Source of the DNA: Symsagittifera roscoffensis
Lineage: Eukaryota > Xenacoelomorpha > Acoela > Convolutidae
Direction of reading: 5' to 3'
Length of the DNA stretch: 64,000 nucleotides
Assembly: GCF_963678635.1 (NCBI RefSeq)
Contig: NC_087067.1
Coordinates: forward strand, 49,209,618-49,273,617
Position 1 is the stretch's first letter. The number at the start of each line of letters is the position of its first letter. This document shows, in pieces, positions 40,833 to 52,133 of the stretch. The notes beneath the pieces are model-generated. The model was not told where the DNA came from and made no database searches. It saw nothing but the letters and a program-made list of their open reading frames with translations. A program made the translations under genes and the position numbers.

Positions 40833-40943
40833 ATGGCTACAAATGGCTTAGATTTGACCCAGACGGTCCCCAATGTGATGAGCAATGTTCCTTACTTGAC
40901 ATTTGGGATGAACACAAGCAAAAACAGTACTGCTGACAGACAA
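40833..40943 (+). CDS. Possible first coding exon of an unidentified gene
   Basis: An ATG directly follows CTTTTCGCGCAG and opens 37 codons (MATNGLDLTQTVPNVMSNVP and on) that end at a plausible donor CAA|GTAGGT. The peptide is polar with possible N-glycosylation sites, as in the extracellular N-terminus of a membrane protein (inference). I could not find downstream exons in the window, so it may be spurious. Confidence 0.3.
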
Positions 40944-42399
40944 GTAGGTCAAAATGTAAAATTTCGGAGGGAATCTTAAAAGCGAAAGTGAAATCAAACC
41001 GCATGCATCTACCAAAAAAAGTGGAAAAAATAAACGCAAGTTCAGGTTTTTAGTCCCTAAAAACCAGGAGCAGTTTTTCAGGAGCAAATGATCAGAGATC
41101 TACCTAAAAAAATATCAAAAATTTATTTGAGAGAAAATTTTCTGGTTCTTAAAATGCGATAATAAAATAAACCGCAACTTAAAGATTTTAATCTTTAAAA
41201 TGACTGTTTACACCAGCAAAGCTTGTGTTGTAATATGAACTCTTTTTTTCCAATCTAAGTCGCTAATATTCTGGCGACAAATGTGTTCATTTTTAAAGTT
41301 CATTTTTATCAGTAACCAGCTATTAAGTACAGCCAATGCTAAGGATATTAAAACAGACTATTATATTAAAAATAGCTTCAAGGTATCATGGATCTGTAGC
41401 AAGAAAGGAGGCCCTCAACAAAATAAGAGGGTTCGAACCTGGACAGTGTCGGATGTTTTCAATGAACTGTTTCGTATATTAGTTGAAATTCGTCCGCTCT
41501 TTACATTGAGCACGGTTAGTTGGTAAATTTCTTCTTTTTATTTAGTTGTTCACTTTATTCCAGGTCTGAAATGCCATTTTTTTCTACGCGTGATTTCTTC
41601 CGAAGGCATAAAACAAATTTTCCTTAAAGTGAGGTAAAAAAGTGTATCTAGCATCCATTTTCGGCTCGTATGTGCAAGTCTCAATGAATTCAGTGAAGAC
41701 ATTTATACAGGTCATTGAAAATTTTTTCTTTTTTTTCAGGAAAATGACTGAAAAATTGTTTAAGCTCGAAGTTGATTTTTTGCAGTTTGACCGCTTTTCA
41801 AGATCAATTCATTTTCTAGTTACATTTGCCATAGCAAGATTATTGCAATCGAGTACTAGACTTTTTCCTGGGTTCATCTCCTGGACTCATTCATCCACTA
41901 GACCTTTCTATTGCAACAGAGATATTTTGAGCATGTAAGGATTTCAAATATACGGCCTATTCGAAATTTGTTAATTTTTATTTTGGTTGTAGTTTTACCT
42001 CGGTTTGTAAAAGTTTCATTTTGGTTTGCTTTTCATGTTCTTATTTCTTGGTTTAATAGGTTTTGGCATATTTACACTTGCGAAGCAAATTGTATTAGTA
42101 CAAACTTTCTTTTTTTTCCAACCTGAGTCGCAAAAAGAGTGCTACTTTTGGGAGCAATTTTGAGTCGGTAGGCTGCAGTAGCAGTATAATATATCATGGG
42201 CTTTGACATTTGGTTAGTAAAAAGTTAACACAGCTGATGCATTTGTACTTCATCAAATGAACCGAGAAAATTTAATTGTTTAAAACACAGTAAAATTTTA
42301 AAAAAAAGCTCGATTTCAGAATTTTTTCAACTCAATGTATCTCGCAATTTTTTTGAAATGAACAATTTATACATAATTTGGCTTCATGCTTTCTTATTA
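40944..42399. other. Intergenic or intronic, nothing recognised
   Basis: No coding region. Around 41240-41290 and 42100-42165 there are short segments like TTTTTTTCCAATCTAAGTCG that belong to repeat family D. Confidence 0.35.
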
Positions 42400-42780
42400 A
42401 TCACATGCAAAATTGTGCCTTTTTGTATTTGGTTCTTGTTTTGCTGCGTCGAATTGGCAATTTATTAGCATATCTAGCTGCGTTGTTAGTGGCTAGTTTT
42501 TGGGAATTTTAAGCATATGTGGCTGAGTGGTTAGTGCGTGAGACTCAAATTTGCTGGGTCGCAGATTCAAATCCGACACGTAGCCGAATTTTTGCTAATT
42601 CGAGTCTTAGTTCTACTTTTTCTTTTATTTCATTTGATAGAGCTGCTCTTTGTTCGTGCTCTCGCAAGTGTTTGCGAAACTCAGGTTCGCTTTTGTGTTA
42701 AAATTAGCTTAGTGGCCCGAATTGAATCTTTTGGTAAGCGAAAAAAGATTATTTATGTGCGTGTGTGTGCAGTTTGAGGG
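42400..42780 (+). mobile_element. Repeat family D with the best-preserved tRNA-like head
   Basis: A perfect A box TGGCTGAGTGG lies at 42520-42530 and a near-perfect B box around ATTCAAATCC at 42565-42574, in a sequence that resembles a Ser/Leu-type tRNA 5' half (GGCTGAGTGGTTAGTGCG). The head is embedded in a ~380-bp element shared with 7150-7480, 9785-10160 and 11930-12330. It is most likely a SINE; an acceptor stem is not formed. Confidence 0.5.
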
Positions 42781-43149
42781 CGGTGAGCCTAACAGGTTTT
42801 TATAGTTTTGAATATTTTTCCGAACTTTTTACAATTCTTTTTTGGTTTTATGGGTTTCTGCTCAGACATTTTTTACGGCTTGTCAAGTTCTCCGATTATA
42901 TTTTTTTTGTTCTATTGTATTAATTTGTTTTAGGTTTCTAGAATAGATCTAGTTTTCTTACCTTTTTTAGTTTGTACAAACATATTTGGAGGTACTGCAG
43001 ATTTTGTTCGCATAATTAAGCGAACCTGCTTTTGTATCAGTGCAAAGCCTTGAATGTTCTTGATTATCTTCTGTCGTCAATCACAAGCTTTTCGGTTAGG
43101 TTAAATGTTGCAAAAAAAAATAAAAAAAACGTTGAATATGATTTTTAGA
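42781..43149. other. Intergenic, nothing recognised
   Basis: T-rich sequence between the family D repeat and the 3' end of the LINE. Confidence 0.35.
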
Positions 43150-45700
43150 ATTTTTTTTATTCATTGAAATAAATTGAATTGAATTGAATTGAATTGAATT
43201 AACGTATCAAAAAAGATACAGCAGTAAAATAATTATCAAGGAGTCAGATGAAGGATCTCTGTTAGTCGATTTTTGTCAGTCCTTAGGTCGACTACGCAGT
43301 TTCTCAGTATGTGATCGAATGTGATAGCTTTTTTGTCGCAGATTCTGCATTCACATATCGATTCTGGCCTGTAGCAGTTAAAGAATTTGCATATTTTATG
43401 ATGGAGTCCGTTTGAGTAGTACCATGCAATGGCTCTTCTTGCTTCTCCCTTAGCTTTGTGCAAGTCGAGGAAGTCGTGGTTGAACAGATGTTCCAGCAGT
43501 CGCGTTGTTGACGTATATTTTGAGATTCTGGCCCACCTTTTCCAAAAGTAACATTTTAAAGAAATCGGGTTCTTTTATGAAAAGTGATAAACCATATGTA
43601 GCAGATGGCAAGATAACACTGTGCAACAGTGTCTCAGCAGTCGTAAAATTTATAATTTGTAAATCGACTTTGGCGGCTAGAGTATTTACTTGTTGGATCC
43701 TTTTTCTTTCCGGATTTTATGATGAGCTGTTGCAACATTCTGTGTGCTGAGGGTGACACCCAGGTAGCAAAATGCATTGACGAACTCAATTTTTTCTCCC
43801 AGATTACGAAGTCTGTCAACATTTCTGAGCCTGCCACCATTCCGGAATTTCATAGCTTTTGTTTTTCGGACATTAACTTGTAAACTATTCTCCTGGCAGT
43901 ACAACCCAAGTTTGTGTAAAGCAATTTTCACCTCGTATAACTCACCAGGCGTAATCACTAGGTCGTCTGCATAGAAGTTACAGGTACATCCACAGCTGTT
44001 GAGATTATCAGGTAGGTCTGCGATAAAAAATAGTGAAGAGCAAAGGTGATAGTTTGTCTCCTTGAGCAAGACCAATGCATTGGGTTATTGGCTCGGGCAA
44101 TACACTTCTGTTGCAACTCTCAAAATGTAATATTTCAGAATATCGTACAAAATAGTCACAAAACCAGTAGATACACCAATTTTCACCAGCTTTTTCAACA
44201 GAACAGACCTACCTATTGTGTCAAATGCCTTCTTGAAAGCAACAAATACTATGTAACAGTGCTTGTGCTCGTAGATACCAGTTTCGATAATTGAGTTGAG
44301 TTGTCGTACGGCTCCTTTGGTAGACTTTCCTTTGGTAAAACCATGTTGTTCTTCTTGGACGATAAAATTATTTTGACATCAAGTATATAAGCTCTCATAC
44401 AGGATTGCTGTGTAAATTTTGTAAATAGTGTTGAGTAAAGTGATACATCTAAACTTGTCAGGATCACTTTTGGCCCCAGTCCCTTTGTACAGAGGGTTGA
44501 TATACGCATCTCGCCATTGTGTAGGAATGCTGGCCTGGCAAAAGTAACTGGTAAACAGAATGAAAATATGAATATACAGAGCTCCAAACGCGGATTTCCA
44601 AGCTTTATTGGTAATGGCGTCTGGTCCAGCCGCTTTGTTATTTTGCTGTGACGCTACACTTTTGGTTAATTCAGGCAATGAAATTGGTCTCTCTAGTTCA
44701 TCGCTGTAATTATTTGGATCCATTTGAGGTAAAATAACTGCATTGTCGGTCGAATAAAGTTCTTCAAATTGCTGCTTCCAACTTTCGCGTTGCACCTGAC
44801 TCGGCGCAGGGCTTCGTTTCTTGCTGTTGAGGGTGCTCCAGAATTTCCGTTTGTCATTTTCAGCTTGGCAAACAATGGTTAATTCTTGTTCTTTCAGAAA
44901 ATTACGTTTTTTCTGTTGACAGAGCTTTAAATTGTCATTTCAGCGTTGATGCCACTTTTGTCACAGTTATTCTTCAATATTTTGTGTTTATAACATTCGC
45001 GGTCAAACATTCGCGGTATAACATTCGCGGTCAAACCAGGGCTTGGATTTTCGATATTTTGGCTCTACCCATGCTCTTTGCAGAAGGCTGACGATGTTGG
45101 AATATCCTGATGTCCATGTCTGCTTGTATGTTCTGTTCCAAAATGTAATTGACGTCCAGTTTCTTGATTCGTTTCTTCCGTTGCAGACTTCGACTTCTCT
45201 GTTTATTTCACAACTTAACATCTGATGTTTTGAAATTACGCATTGGTATACGCGAGCAACTGTGTCTTCTGTGATGTGAATTGGATATAAAGAGTAAATC
45301 GATTACACTGCTTACGTTGTGACAAATATGTCGTTAAGTTTTGCTCATTTGTACCAGATAAATTGGATTTATCTAGGTTTCTGCATAGAGTTGAAACTCG
45401 TCCGCTATTGTTGTGGAGTCTACACTTGAAGTCGCCTCCTAAAATAAATAATTTTGAGTCTTTAACTGTATCTAGTGCGTTACAGATCTCAAGTGATATT
45501 TGATCAGTAGGTGTATTTGGTGGGAAATATGCTACAGCTGCAGCAAAATACTCTCCTTTCACTATCAGAATGCTTCTTTTCTTTTCAACTTGGTGATGGG
45601 AGCAATTGATTCTTCTGTTTATTGCAATAGATAAACCCCCAATCGGTCTTCCTCTAGTTGGTTTCTCTGCATTTGAGAAATAACAGAAGAACTGAGGTTA
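43150..45700 (-). pseudogene. Decayed non-LTR retrotransposon (LINE) with endonuclease and reverse transcriptase
   Basis: On the minus strand, in order. About 45700-45236 is the end of an AP-type endonuclease (RGRPIGGLSIA, VAYFPPNTPT, FILGGDF). About 44800-44000 is reverse transcriptase (NNKAAGPDAI, FTKGKSTKGAVRQLNS, VAFKKAFDTI, FYADDLVI). About 43463-43236 is a C-terminal Cys/His segment (CECRICDKKAITFDHILRNC). The pieces lie in different frames with stops between them, so no full protein is made. In motif A the first catalytic Asp is replaced by Ala (GCT), while YADD is intact. The element ends in a (TTCAA)n tail at 43173-43200. Its 5' end is truncated. It is an AP-endonuclease-class LINE; the clade is not assigned. 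Confidence 0.9.
43173..43200 (-). repeat. (TTCAA)n tail of the LINE
   Basis: About five to six copies of a 5-bp repeat at the 3' end of the minus-strand LINE. A terminal microsatellite is the usual tail form for several LINE clades. Confidence 0.7.
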
Positions 45701-46197
45701 TAGTGGTTGACATAGTTTTTTTTAACTTTGTCAACCACAAGCTATGAAAAGCAGCAAGTGATATCTTTTGAGCTTGGTATCGCATCAATAGTAGCAATTT
45801 GTATATTCCAGTTCAATTTTGGAAGGTTTTAACTTCCTGTTTACGCTCTAATAGAACAAAGTTTATCGCGCGTGAATTTTCGTATATATCGTGAATTATA
45901 GTTAACTTTTTGTTAAAAACGATTATAGGCTCCAGGCAACAATATCTTTCAGTTCGCATAATTTTTTTGTTAAGTTTGTTAAAAAGTTGTAAATTGACCG
46001 AATAAAAAAAATCCCCAAGTAGAAAAATTCCGCATTTCATTTTAAGTCGGAACTATAACAGGTTTGGTCAACACGATCACCGCAATCAGCGCGACCACCG
46101 CAAAACCAATGAGAAATTATTTGGTGAAAAAAAGAGTTATTACAATTAATTTTATACCAAACCTGCAACAGGTCAAAACCAATGCAAACAAATTTTG
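45701..46197. other. Intergenic next to the LINE 5' side, nothing recognised
   Basis: AT-rich. No ORF with recognisable features. Confidence 0.35.
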
Positions 46198-46880
46198 TTG
46201 AGCATAGTTTTTTAAAAGACGCAAATTTAAAAAAAAACTTTTTTAAAGAATAGAAATGCTTACAACTTTGCGCCAAAAAGCAGTTTTTCCGAGATTTGCT
46301 TTATTTTTTTAGCAAGTTTTTACTATTCCAAGCGGGAACTAAGCCAGTGCGGCTTCTTTGAAAAATTAATCTGATCAAATTGTTTTCAACTGAGATTAAT
46401 TTGATTTTTATCAAAGATGACAGGCTCCGGGGCGTTATTTATTAAGAAAACAAATTCTATAATAACTTACAATAATGATTTTGATCAGTTCTGTGATCAT
46501 ATATCTTTTTGTTTTTGTGTAACTTCATTCTAAACATATTTTTTTGGCCCACTTCTTATCAAAAAGCAGCTGAAATTTTTTGATAGAGAAAATAAAAATG
46601 CGGTTGAGCATAGTTTTTTAAAAGACGCAAATTAAAAAAAAACTTTTTTAAAGAATAGAAATGCTTACAACTTTGCGCGAAAAAGCAGTTTTTCCGAGAT
46701 TTGCTTTATTTTTTTAGCAAGTTTTTACTATTCCAAGCGGGAACTAAGCCAGTGCGGCTTCTTTGAAAAATTAATCTGATCAAAAACACCTGTACAGAGA
46801 TTGTTTTCTACTGAGATTAATTTGATTTTTATCAAAGATGACAGGCTCCGGGGCGTTATTTTTTAAGAAAACAAATTCTA
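46198..46880 (+). repeat. Local direct duplication, two ~265-bp copies
   Basis: Copies at about 46198-46462 and 46605-46880 are nearly identical (for example AGTGCGGCTTCTTTGAAAAA and GACAGGCTCCGGGGCG), about 407 bp apart. The second copy has an extra stretch around ACACCTGTACAGAGA. The sequence between them (46471-46600) is itself a diverged, internally deleted copy of 47850-48125. No coding capacity. Confidence 0.75.
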
Positions 46881-47154
46881 TAAGCGAAAACACAATAGAT
46901 TAGTGTAGATGACATACACACTTATGTGTGCTTCAGATGACATAAAACGTGTGATTCATATGTGTCGCTTTTAGTTTCGTGTACTTTATTGGCAAATAGC
47001 GAATGCTTGCTCATCTTTTTGTGATCGCAAGATATTTGAAAGAAACTGCTGAAGCTTTTAAAGTAATCAACTCAATTTTTTGTAAAACAAACAGTAACAT
47101 GTCAATTTTTTCGTTTCATTTAAACAGGCTTTTGGCTTCTTGTAGTGTTTGCTC

Positions 47155-47655
47155 AAGGGTTTTAGGAAATTAGACAATCAGAAAATAAGGGGGGTTAGGA
47201 AATTAGACGATAAGCAAATTAGACGTGCGCAACAACACGATTTTAGACAATAAATTGTTTTTGTAAAACTAGCATTTTAGACGGAAAGCAAAGGGCTTAC
47301 AAAACTATTGCTTAAAACAGCTTTTCATAGTTACAAAAATAGTATATGATCCCATTGCATATCAAAATGATTATCACAATTGATTTATAAAACGTTATTC
47401 TCAATATTATAAAACATTTTTGAAATGCATAAATTATACAATTCTGGCATGTCAAAATTGCGGAATGTAAAAATTTTGACATGTGAAAAGTTGACTTACA
47501 TTTAAGAAAGCTCGAAAGAAAGTTAACTGTATTCAGTAAAAAAGTTTCAGACAAACAAAACAATTACGTTTTGTTCCCCATATTTGTAATTTTGCATCGA
47601 CGTCTAAATTCGTTTTTGTTAGTCACGTCTAATTTGCTATTCGTATAATTTCCTA
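47155..47655. mobile_element. MITE with ~60-bp inverted ends
   Basis: The left end near 47196 (TAGGAAATTAGACGATAAGC, AAATTAGACGTG) is mirrored by 47623-47655 (CACGTCTAATTTGC, then TAATTTCCTA). A further end-like copy sits directly to the left at 47160-47190 and another at about 47960-47985, so nested insertions of the same family are likely. The interior is non-coding. The target duplication is unclear because of the nesting. Confidence 0.6.
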
Positions 47656-47849
47656 GGTCCCAAAGCTAATGAAGCTTAGACAATAACTTGCGTGCAAATT
47701 GCGTGAAGTTTGTTTACAGACATGTATTAGTTTTTGGGGAGTAATTACTAGTTATCCAACCACAAATCAGGTTAAAAAAAGTTGTATACTGTATGCGTTT
47801 CAAAAATGTTAGATACTTTTTCAAGTTAAACTTTTTATTTAATCTACAA

Positions 47850-48125
47850 TATAAATTTTGATCAGTTCTGTGATCATATTTCTTTTTGTTTTTGTTTAAC
47901 TTCATTCTAAACAATTTTTTTTGGCCAAGTTCTTATGAAAAAGACATTAATTTCCAATTTTTACGATTGTCTAGTTTGCTTGTCGTTTGATTGCTGTAGC
48001 TAATTGATTTTCTCTCAAATTTAAACGTCTATAGAAGCACAGCTTTGTATCTTTATCTTTGATTCATAATTTTGAAAATCATTCTCGGGGCGCAGCTAAA
48101 ATTTTTTGATAGAGAAAATAAAAAT
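47850..48125 (+). repeat. Duplicated segment related to 46471-46600
   Basis: Shares TTTTGATCAGTTCTGTGATC, TAACTTCATTCTAAACA and TTTTTTGATAGAGAAAATAA with 46471-46600. The latter lacks the ~140 bp in the middle of this copy. Confidence 0.6.
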
Positions 48126-49559
48126 GGGGGACTTTTTAACTAAATCAGATTTTGAAATCCATGTCACGAGTCGATCAAATGCTGGACATTGATATATCGC
48201 CCATTCAAAACTCTTTTAAACAATATACTTGAACTTTTTTAAAGGCTGGAAACTTTTGTCGTTAGTTTATAAAAAAGATTAAAAGTTCTTCATTCTATCC
48301 AAAACATGCTTTTTTAAAGAGAGACCATAGAAAAACGTCCTTTTTAACAATTTAATGTCGGTTTCATCAGAATAGAGACTAGTAATTGTGAAAAAAAACT
48401 CAGACTGTTTCTTTGTCACTTGTTCTGATGATCGAGACAAGTTTTAATTTAATTTTTCATCAAGAAAACATTCATTGATGTTAGCGAAAACTATTTAACC
48501 GTTAGGTCTTAAAGCTTATTTTTTGCGCGCACTGAGATATTTGCAAACTTAAACGCGCTCAAGTAATCATACGAAAAGGAATTTAAGCATAATAGATAAA
48601 TTTCAAAGTATTAAACTAGAATTTTACGTTGAATCAAAATGCATTCAAAATTTTGCGTAGCAGAACTTCCTGAAAAAATTTATATTGGAGATTCAACCCT
48701 CGCTGTTTTTTTTTCAAAAGTTTTTAACCTTAGAATGAAAAAACAACCCAAGCATATGTATTAACGTTTTTTGAAAATCTGAACAAAAAGAAGACCGATA
48801 ATGCCAATCTGTTTCTATGAACATTTAAAATTTTGTTGAAAAAGATCGCTTGTGAGAAAAGAAACTGTCTGCATCAGATCAAAATCCTGAGTGTTCCGGA
48901 AGCCCTTAAACGTCTGTGAATTTCCCGATAATAGACAAACATTTGAATTTAATTCTTTTTTCAGATTTGTTTTTTTTTTTCAAATAATTTTCTCTAGACG
49001 CTATGTAAATCATTAAATGATGTGTTTAGCCTCTAGTTTTTTATTAGTGAGGTCAAATCACTTGCCGCATATCAATTTGGATTAAGTTTTATAAGGAAGA
49101 TTTAGCCGCTTACGCGTCAACAGCACGAGTTGTATCGTTTCATATTAATAATTCCAAATTGGCAATTTTCAAACCCCTTTACAAAAGCAATTGCAATTAA
49201 AATATACTTGCAGACGTCAATAAAAAACCCTTATAGGCTCAAGACATCAATAGTTTTCCGATGAAACACAATTTTCCCGTCATCTTGCAAATAATCAGGA
49301 ACTTCGTCTGAAGAAAAAGCACACCGAGAAAAAATACTCCTCCACTTTTCGAAAGTTACAACAGACAGTAATATCATTTGCTCCATGCGTGCGGAAAAAT
49401 AAAAAAAAAGTTCTTGAAATAAGATTTTGTATCAAGCAAAAAGCTGATGGGTTTTGCGAAATGTTCAGGGCTTTGCCTGGATGCATATAGTTTTGTTTGT
49501 TATGGTGAAAACGGATAGTTTGTGATCAGGCTGGTTTTTTACTAGCAATCTTTGACTTG
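48126..49559. other. Intergenic, nothing recognised
   Basis: AT-rich sequence with no supported gene or repeat. The short minus-strand frame at 49295-49486 has no recognisable features. Confidence 0.35.
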
Positions 49560-49860
49560 ATTTTCTACATTATATAAAAATGATTGATGCGCTGAGCTCA
49601 TATCTTAAAAATACTTTACTTCAGCCGTTTTCGCGTTATGAGGGGTCAAAAATTGGCAATTTGGCTACATTGTGATAATGAAAAGACCATTTTTTCACAG
49701 CTATGAATGCGCAAGTTGCGATTTAATTCGGCTCAGAAATTGTTCCAAATTTAACCGATACATTCTAAATTGTTTCAATTGCTACGTTGTTACGTTCTAG
49801 GTATACTTTTTTATTTTAAATAGCGTGTGGGGGATGATTTTTAAAATAAAAATAGAATTG
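49560..49860 (+). repeat. Dispersed repeat family B copy
   Basis: Parallels 2090-2395, with GCGATTTAATTCGGCTCAGA, AATTGTTCCAAATTT and GTGTGGGGGATGATTTT in the same order. Confidence 0.5.
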
Positions 49861-50163
49861 CTTAAGAAATTTTCCATTTTTCTACTCCATAGATGTTAGA
49901 GAGCAGTCGAAACATTCAGGGGTTCATTCATTTAGGAATCTCAAAATTAATAAAGAAAGAAATTTAGCTCTTGTTCTTAGATTTCAGGCGAATTTAAACA
50001 AAAACTGCCTATTCTGAAAATGTGCAAAAAATGAATCAATCTTAAAATTTGAGGTGATGCAATTTGTAATTTGAATTCTGAAAACTAAAAAAAAAATAAT
50101 TTTGTCTCTGCCACGAGTTGATTAAGCAATGAAATGACTGCTGGCTTGAATTAGCTATGAACC

Positions 50164-50239
50164 CAAATCCATGCTTGCTCAAGGCATATTACATTCCATA
50201 GCAAATCCATGCTTGCTCAAGGCATATTACATTCCATTT
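50164..50239 (-). repeat. 38-bp tandem duplication across the stop of the next gene
   Basis: Two adjacent identical 38-bp copies (start CAAATCCATGCTTGCTCAAG at 50164 and again at 50202). Because 38 is not a multiple of 3, the duplication shifts the frame at the end of the minus-strand ORF and moves its stop. Confidence 0.85.
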
Positions 50240-50929
50240 GAACCAGTGAAACGTTAGAAAATGACCTGGATTGTCATACGGAATATCTGTGCTCCATTTT
50301 TTGCCAAGTTTGAGTAGATAAGGCGTTCCATCTCGTTGTGGTGCGATGTTGGGGTTATTATTGAATCTCTGCAGGTCTCCTTTTCCAAACCCAAGTTTGG
50401 TTATTATATTGACCCTGCACACAGGTTCGAAAAAAGCCCATATGGCATTTAGATTTTTGTTTTCCTCCGAATAATCGGCAAGCTCTTCAATATATTTTTT
50501 TGGAGTTAAAAGCATTTTTTTGAAAGCTTCAGCAAAATATTGATAAAATTGACCAAGGCAACAGCTTTCGCGGTCAACGAAAAAATTGTGACGTCTATAA
50601 AAGGGTCTGAATAAGTGCTCAGTTTTGGTGATAGCATTGTATTCCAACCAGTAGTAACTAGTATGCATTGAGGCACTGGTTCGCAGGTTGACAAAAGCAT
50701 GGAAAGCTGGCTCGGTGTCAAGTTCTCTTGTTTCATAATTGTCCAAGCAATATACATCACTGAATTTGCGACAAATTGTCCATGGGTAACCTAGTTGACT
50801 TTCGACTGGAATTATGAAAGTCTGAGACGTCCAATTTAGCCTAATTGTTGAGTTTATGACAATGTCTTCAAGTAAAATTTCAGAGAGTTGCTGTAAAATT
50901 AAGATGAGTGCAAGAAAATTTGCCCTCAT
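50189..50929 (-). CDS. Predicted secreted protein of unknown family
   Basis: 246 residues from an ATG with an in-frame stop upstream. Residues 1-20 (MRANFLALILILQQLSEILL) look like a signal peptide. The mature part is rich in aromatic residues, has about seven cysteines (for example YPWTICRKFSDVYC and RESCC) and no further membrane segment, which suits a disulfide-bonded extracellular domain. I recognise no family. The last few residues were altered by a 38-bp tandem duplication; without it the frame would run a few codons into different residues. It may be a single-exon gene or a 5' exon. The next minus-strand gene upstream (51653-52053) ends before it, so they are separate units. Confidence 0.6.
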   Translation of the reverse strand: MRANFLALILILQQLSEILLEDIVINSTIRLNWTSQTFIIPVESQLGYPWTICRKFSDVYCLDNYETRELDTEPAFHAFVNLRTSASMHTSYYWLEYNAITKTEHLFRPFYRRHNFFVDRESCCLGQFYQYFAEAFKKMLLTPKKYIEELADYSEENKNLNAIWAFFEPVCRVNIITKLGFGKGDLQRFNNNPNIAPQRDGTPYLLKLGKKWSTDIPYDNPGHFLTFHWFKWNVICLEQAWICYGM

Positions 50930-51149
50930 CGATCTTTCAAAAGGAAATGTTTATCTTAAATTGAATTGTCGATAAAATCAACACTTGTTTGATGATTGTT
51001 TGAAATGATTTAACTAAAGGGGCGACAAGTTTGGTTTCTCTTATTGCTAGTTTGCTTTTTTAAGGCCGTGACCCTGAAACTTAAAATAAACAACCATTAT
51101 TTGCATGGAACAAGTTAATCGTTTTCGACTTTGATACTTCTCAAGAAAT
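50930..51149. other. Short intergenic spacer
   Basis: Upstream region of the minus-strand secreted-protein gene. No motif recognised. Confidence 0.3.
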
Positions 51150-51450
51150 CCCTTTTTGGCCGACCGACCCTAAAATTTTTCTAAAGGCGCCTTTGGCGCC
51201 AATATATACTAACTTTGAGGGGGAGCGCGCGCCAAAAAACGCGATTTTTTGTCGAAATTTTCCGAAAAGTGTCCACAAATGGCTTTTTTTGACCTGTTTT
51301 TTCAAAAATTTGCCTGCTGTGCAGTAAATTTAGCCAAAACAGCCTCTTTTTACTGCTTTAGGAGAGCTCCGAAAGTCGTCAAAATTTTCGAAAATTTTTT
51401 GAAAATCCGCCCATCCCCCTCGAGAGAAAATCCTAGATCCGCCCCTGGAC
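51150..51450 (+). mobile_element. hAT-type non-autonomous repeat (family E), copy 2
   Basis: Same order and orientation as 38735-39115, with GGCGCCTTTGGCGCCAATAT, GGGGGAGCGCGCGCC, AAACGCGATTTTTTG, TAGGAGAGCTC and the terminal TAGATCCGCCCCTG. Confidence 0.55.
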
Positions 51451-51652
51451 AGCAAAAGTTTACATCTATGACGACAGCAAAAAAAAACAAAAATCGATTT
51501 TTTTTTATTTTTTTTTGTGATTTTTTTTACAGCGTAGTCAAAATACTTTTTTTCCTCTTGTCCAAAACATAATTGAAAATGTCTGTCATACATATGGATT
51601 TTTTTTATCTTTACGATTTTTTTACTTATGGCAATCAAGCCATCATAAACTA

Positions 51653-52053
51653 TTAAACTATTGATGTTGCTAAACATTTATGTTCGGCTTTGAAGGCCAT
51701 GATTGTGTTGACGTTTGCAGTTCCAGTGAAGACGTAAGGAAAGGCTTCACCAATTATGCGAGTCCATTTGTCTATCAGTTGTTGTTCAGAATGAGTTGGC
51801 GATAGACTTTGGCTCGCACTCTCCTTTACTGAGTTAGATACTTACCCAGAGAGAACTGCGAAGGGAGTAACTTTCTAACAGAATCAGCCGGATCAATTAA
51901 ACCTTCTGCCATTTCGGCATAGACATGCATCAGAACCACTTGTGGAGTGGTCAAAATGTGTCGCAGGGCTCCAAATAGCAATCTTTGCCAGAGAAAGTAC
52001 TGAAACACAATTGCTACTACGAAACAGACACACAACACCAGCCACAAGGTTTC
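51653..52053 (-). CDS. 3' part of an unidentified membrane-protein gene (two exons)
   Basis: Exon complement(51846-52053) lies between the acceptor TTTTTTTTGCAG and the donor CTGG|GTAAGT. It encodes a strong membrane segment (LWLVLCVCFVVAIVFQYFLW) followed by a helical region with VLMHVYAEMAEGLIDPADS. The last exon continues in phase to a TAA at complement 51653-51655 and contains the peptide DKWTRIIGEAFPYVFTGTAN. The intron is 74 nt if the TAG at complement 51772-51773 is the acceptor, or only 17 nt if the nearer CAG is used; both keep the frame. Upstream exons were not found. The LTR element begins within about 80 bp of the upstream acceptor and may separate or disrupt them. Family unknown. 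Confidence 0.5.
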
Positions 52054-52133
52054 CTGCAAAAAAAACAAATAAAGTTTAAAATTATGAAGAAGAGGCCTCC
52101 TCCAAAATAATTGCCGTACGACAAATGTCAATT

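Noticed and set aside
42519..42580. Functional tRNA gene
   Set aside because: No acceptor-stem pairing and an imperfect T arm; it lies in a repeated element.
44249..44587. 112-residue minus-strand ORF within the LINE
   Set aside because: A different frame from the RT motifs; the RT frame in the same place carries FTKGKST and KAFD.
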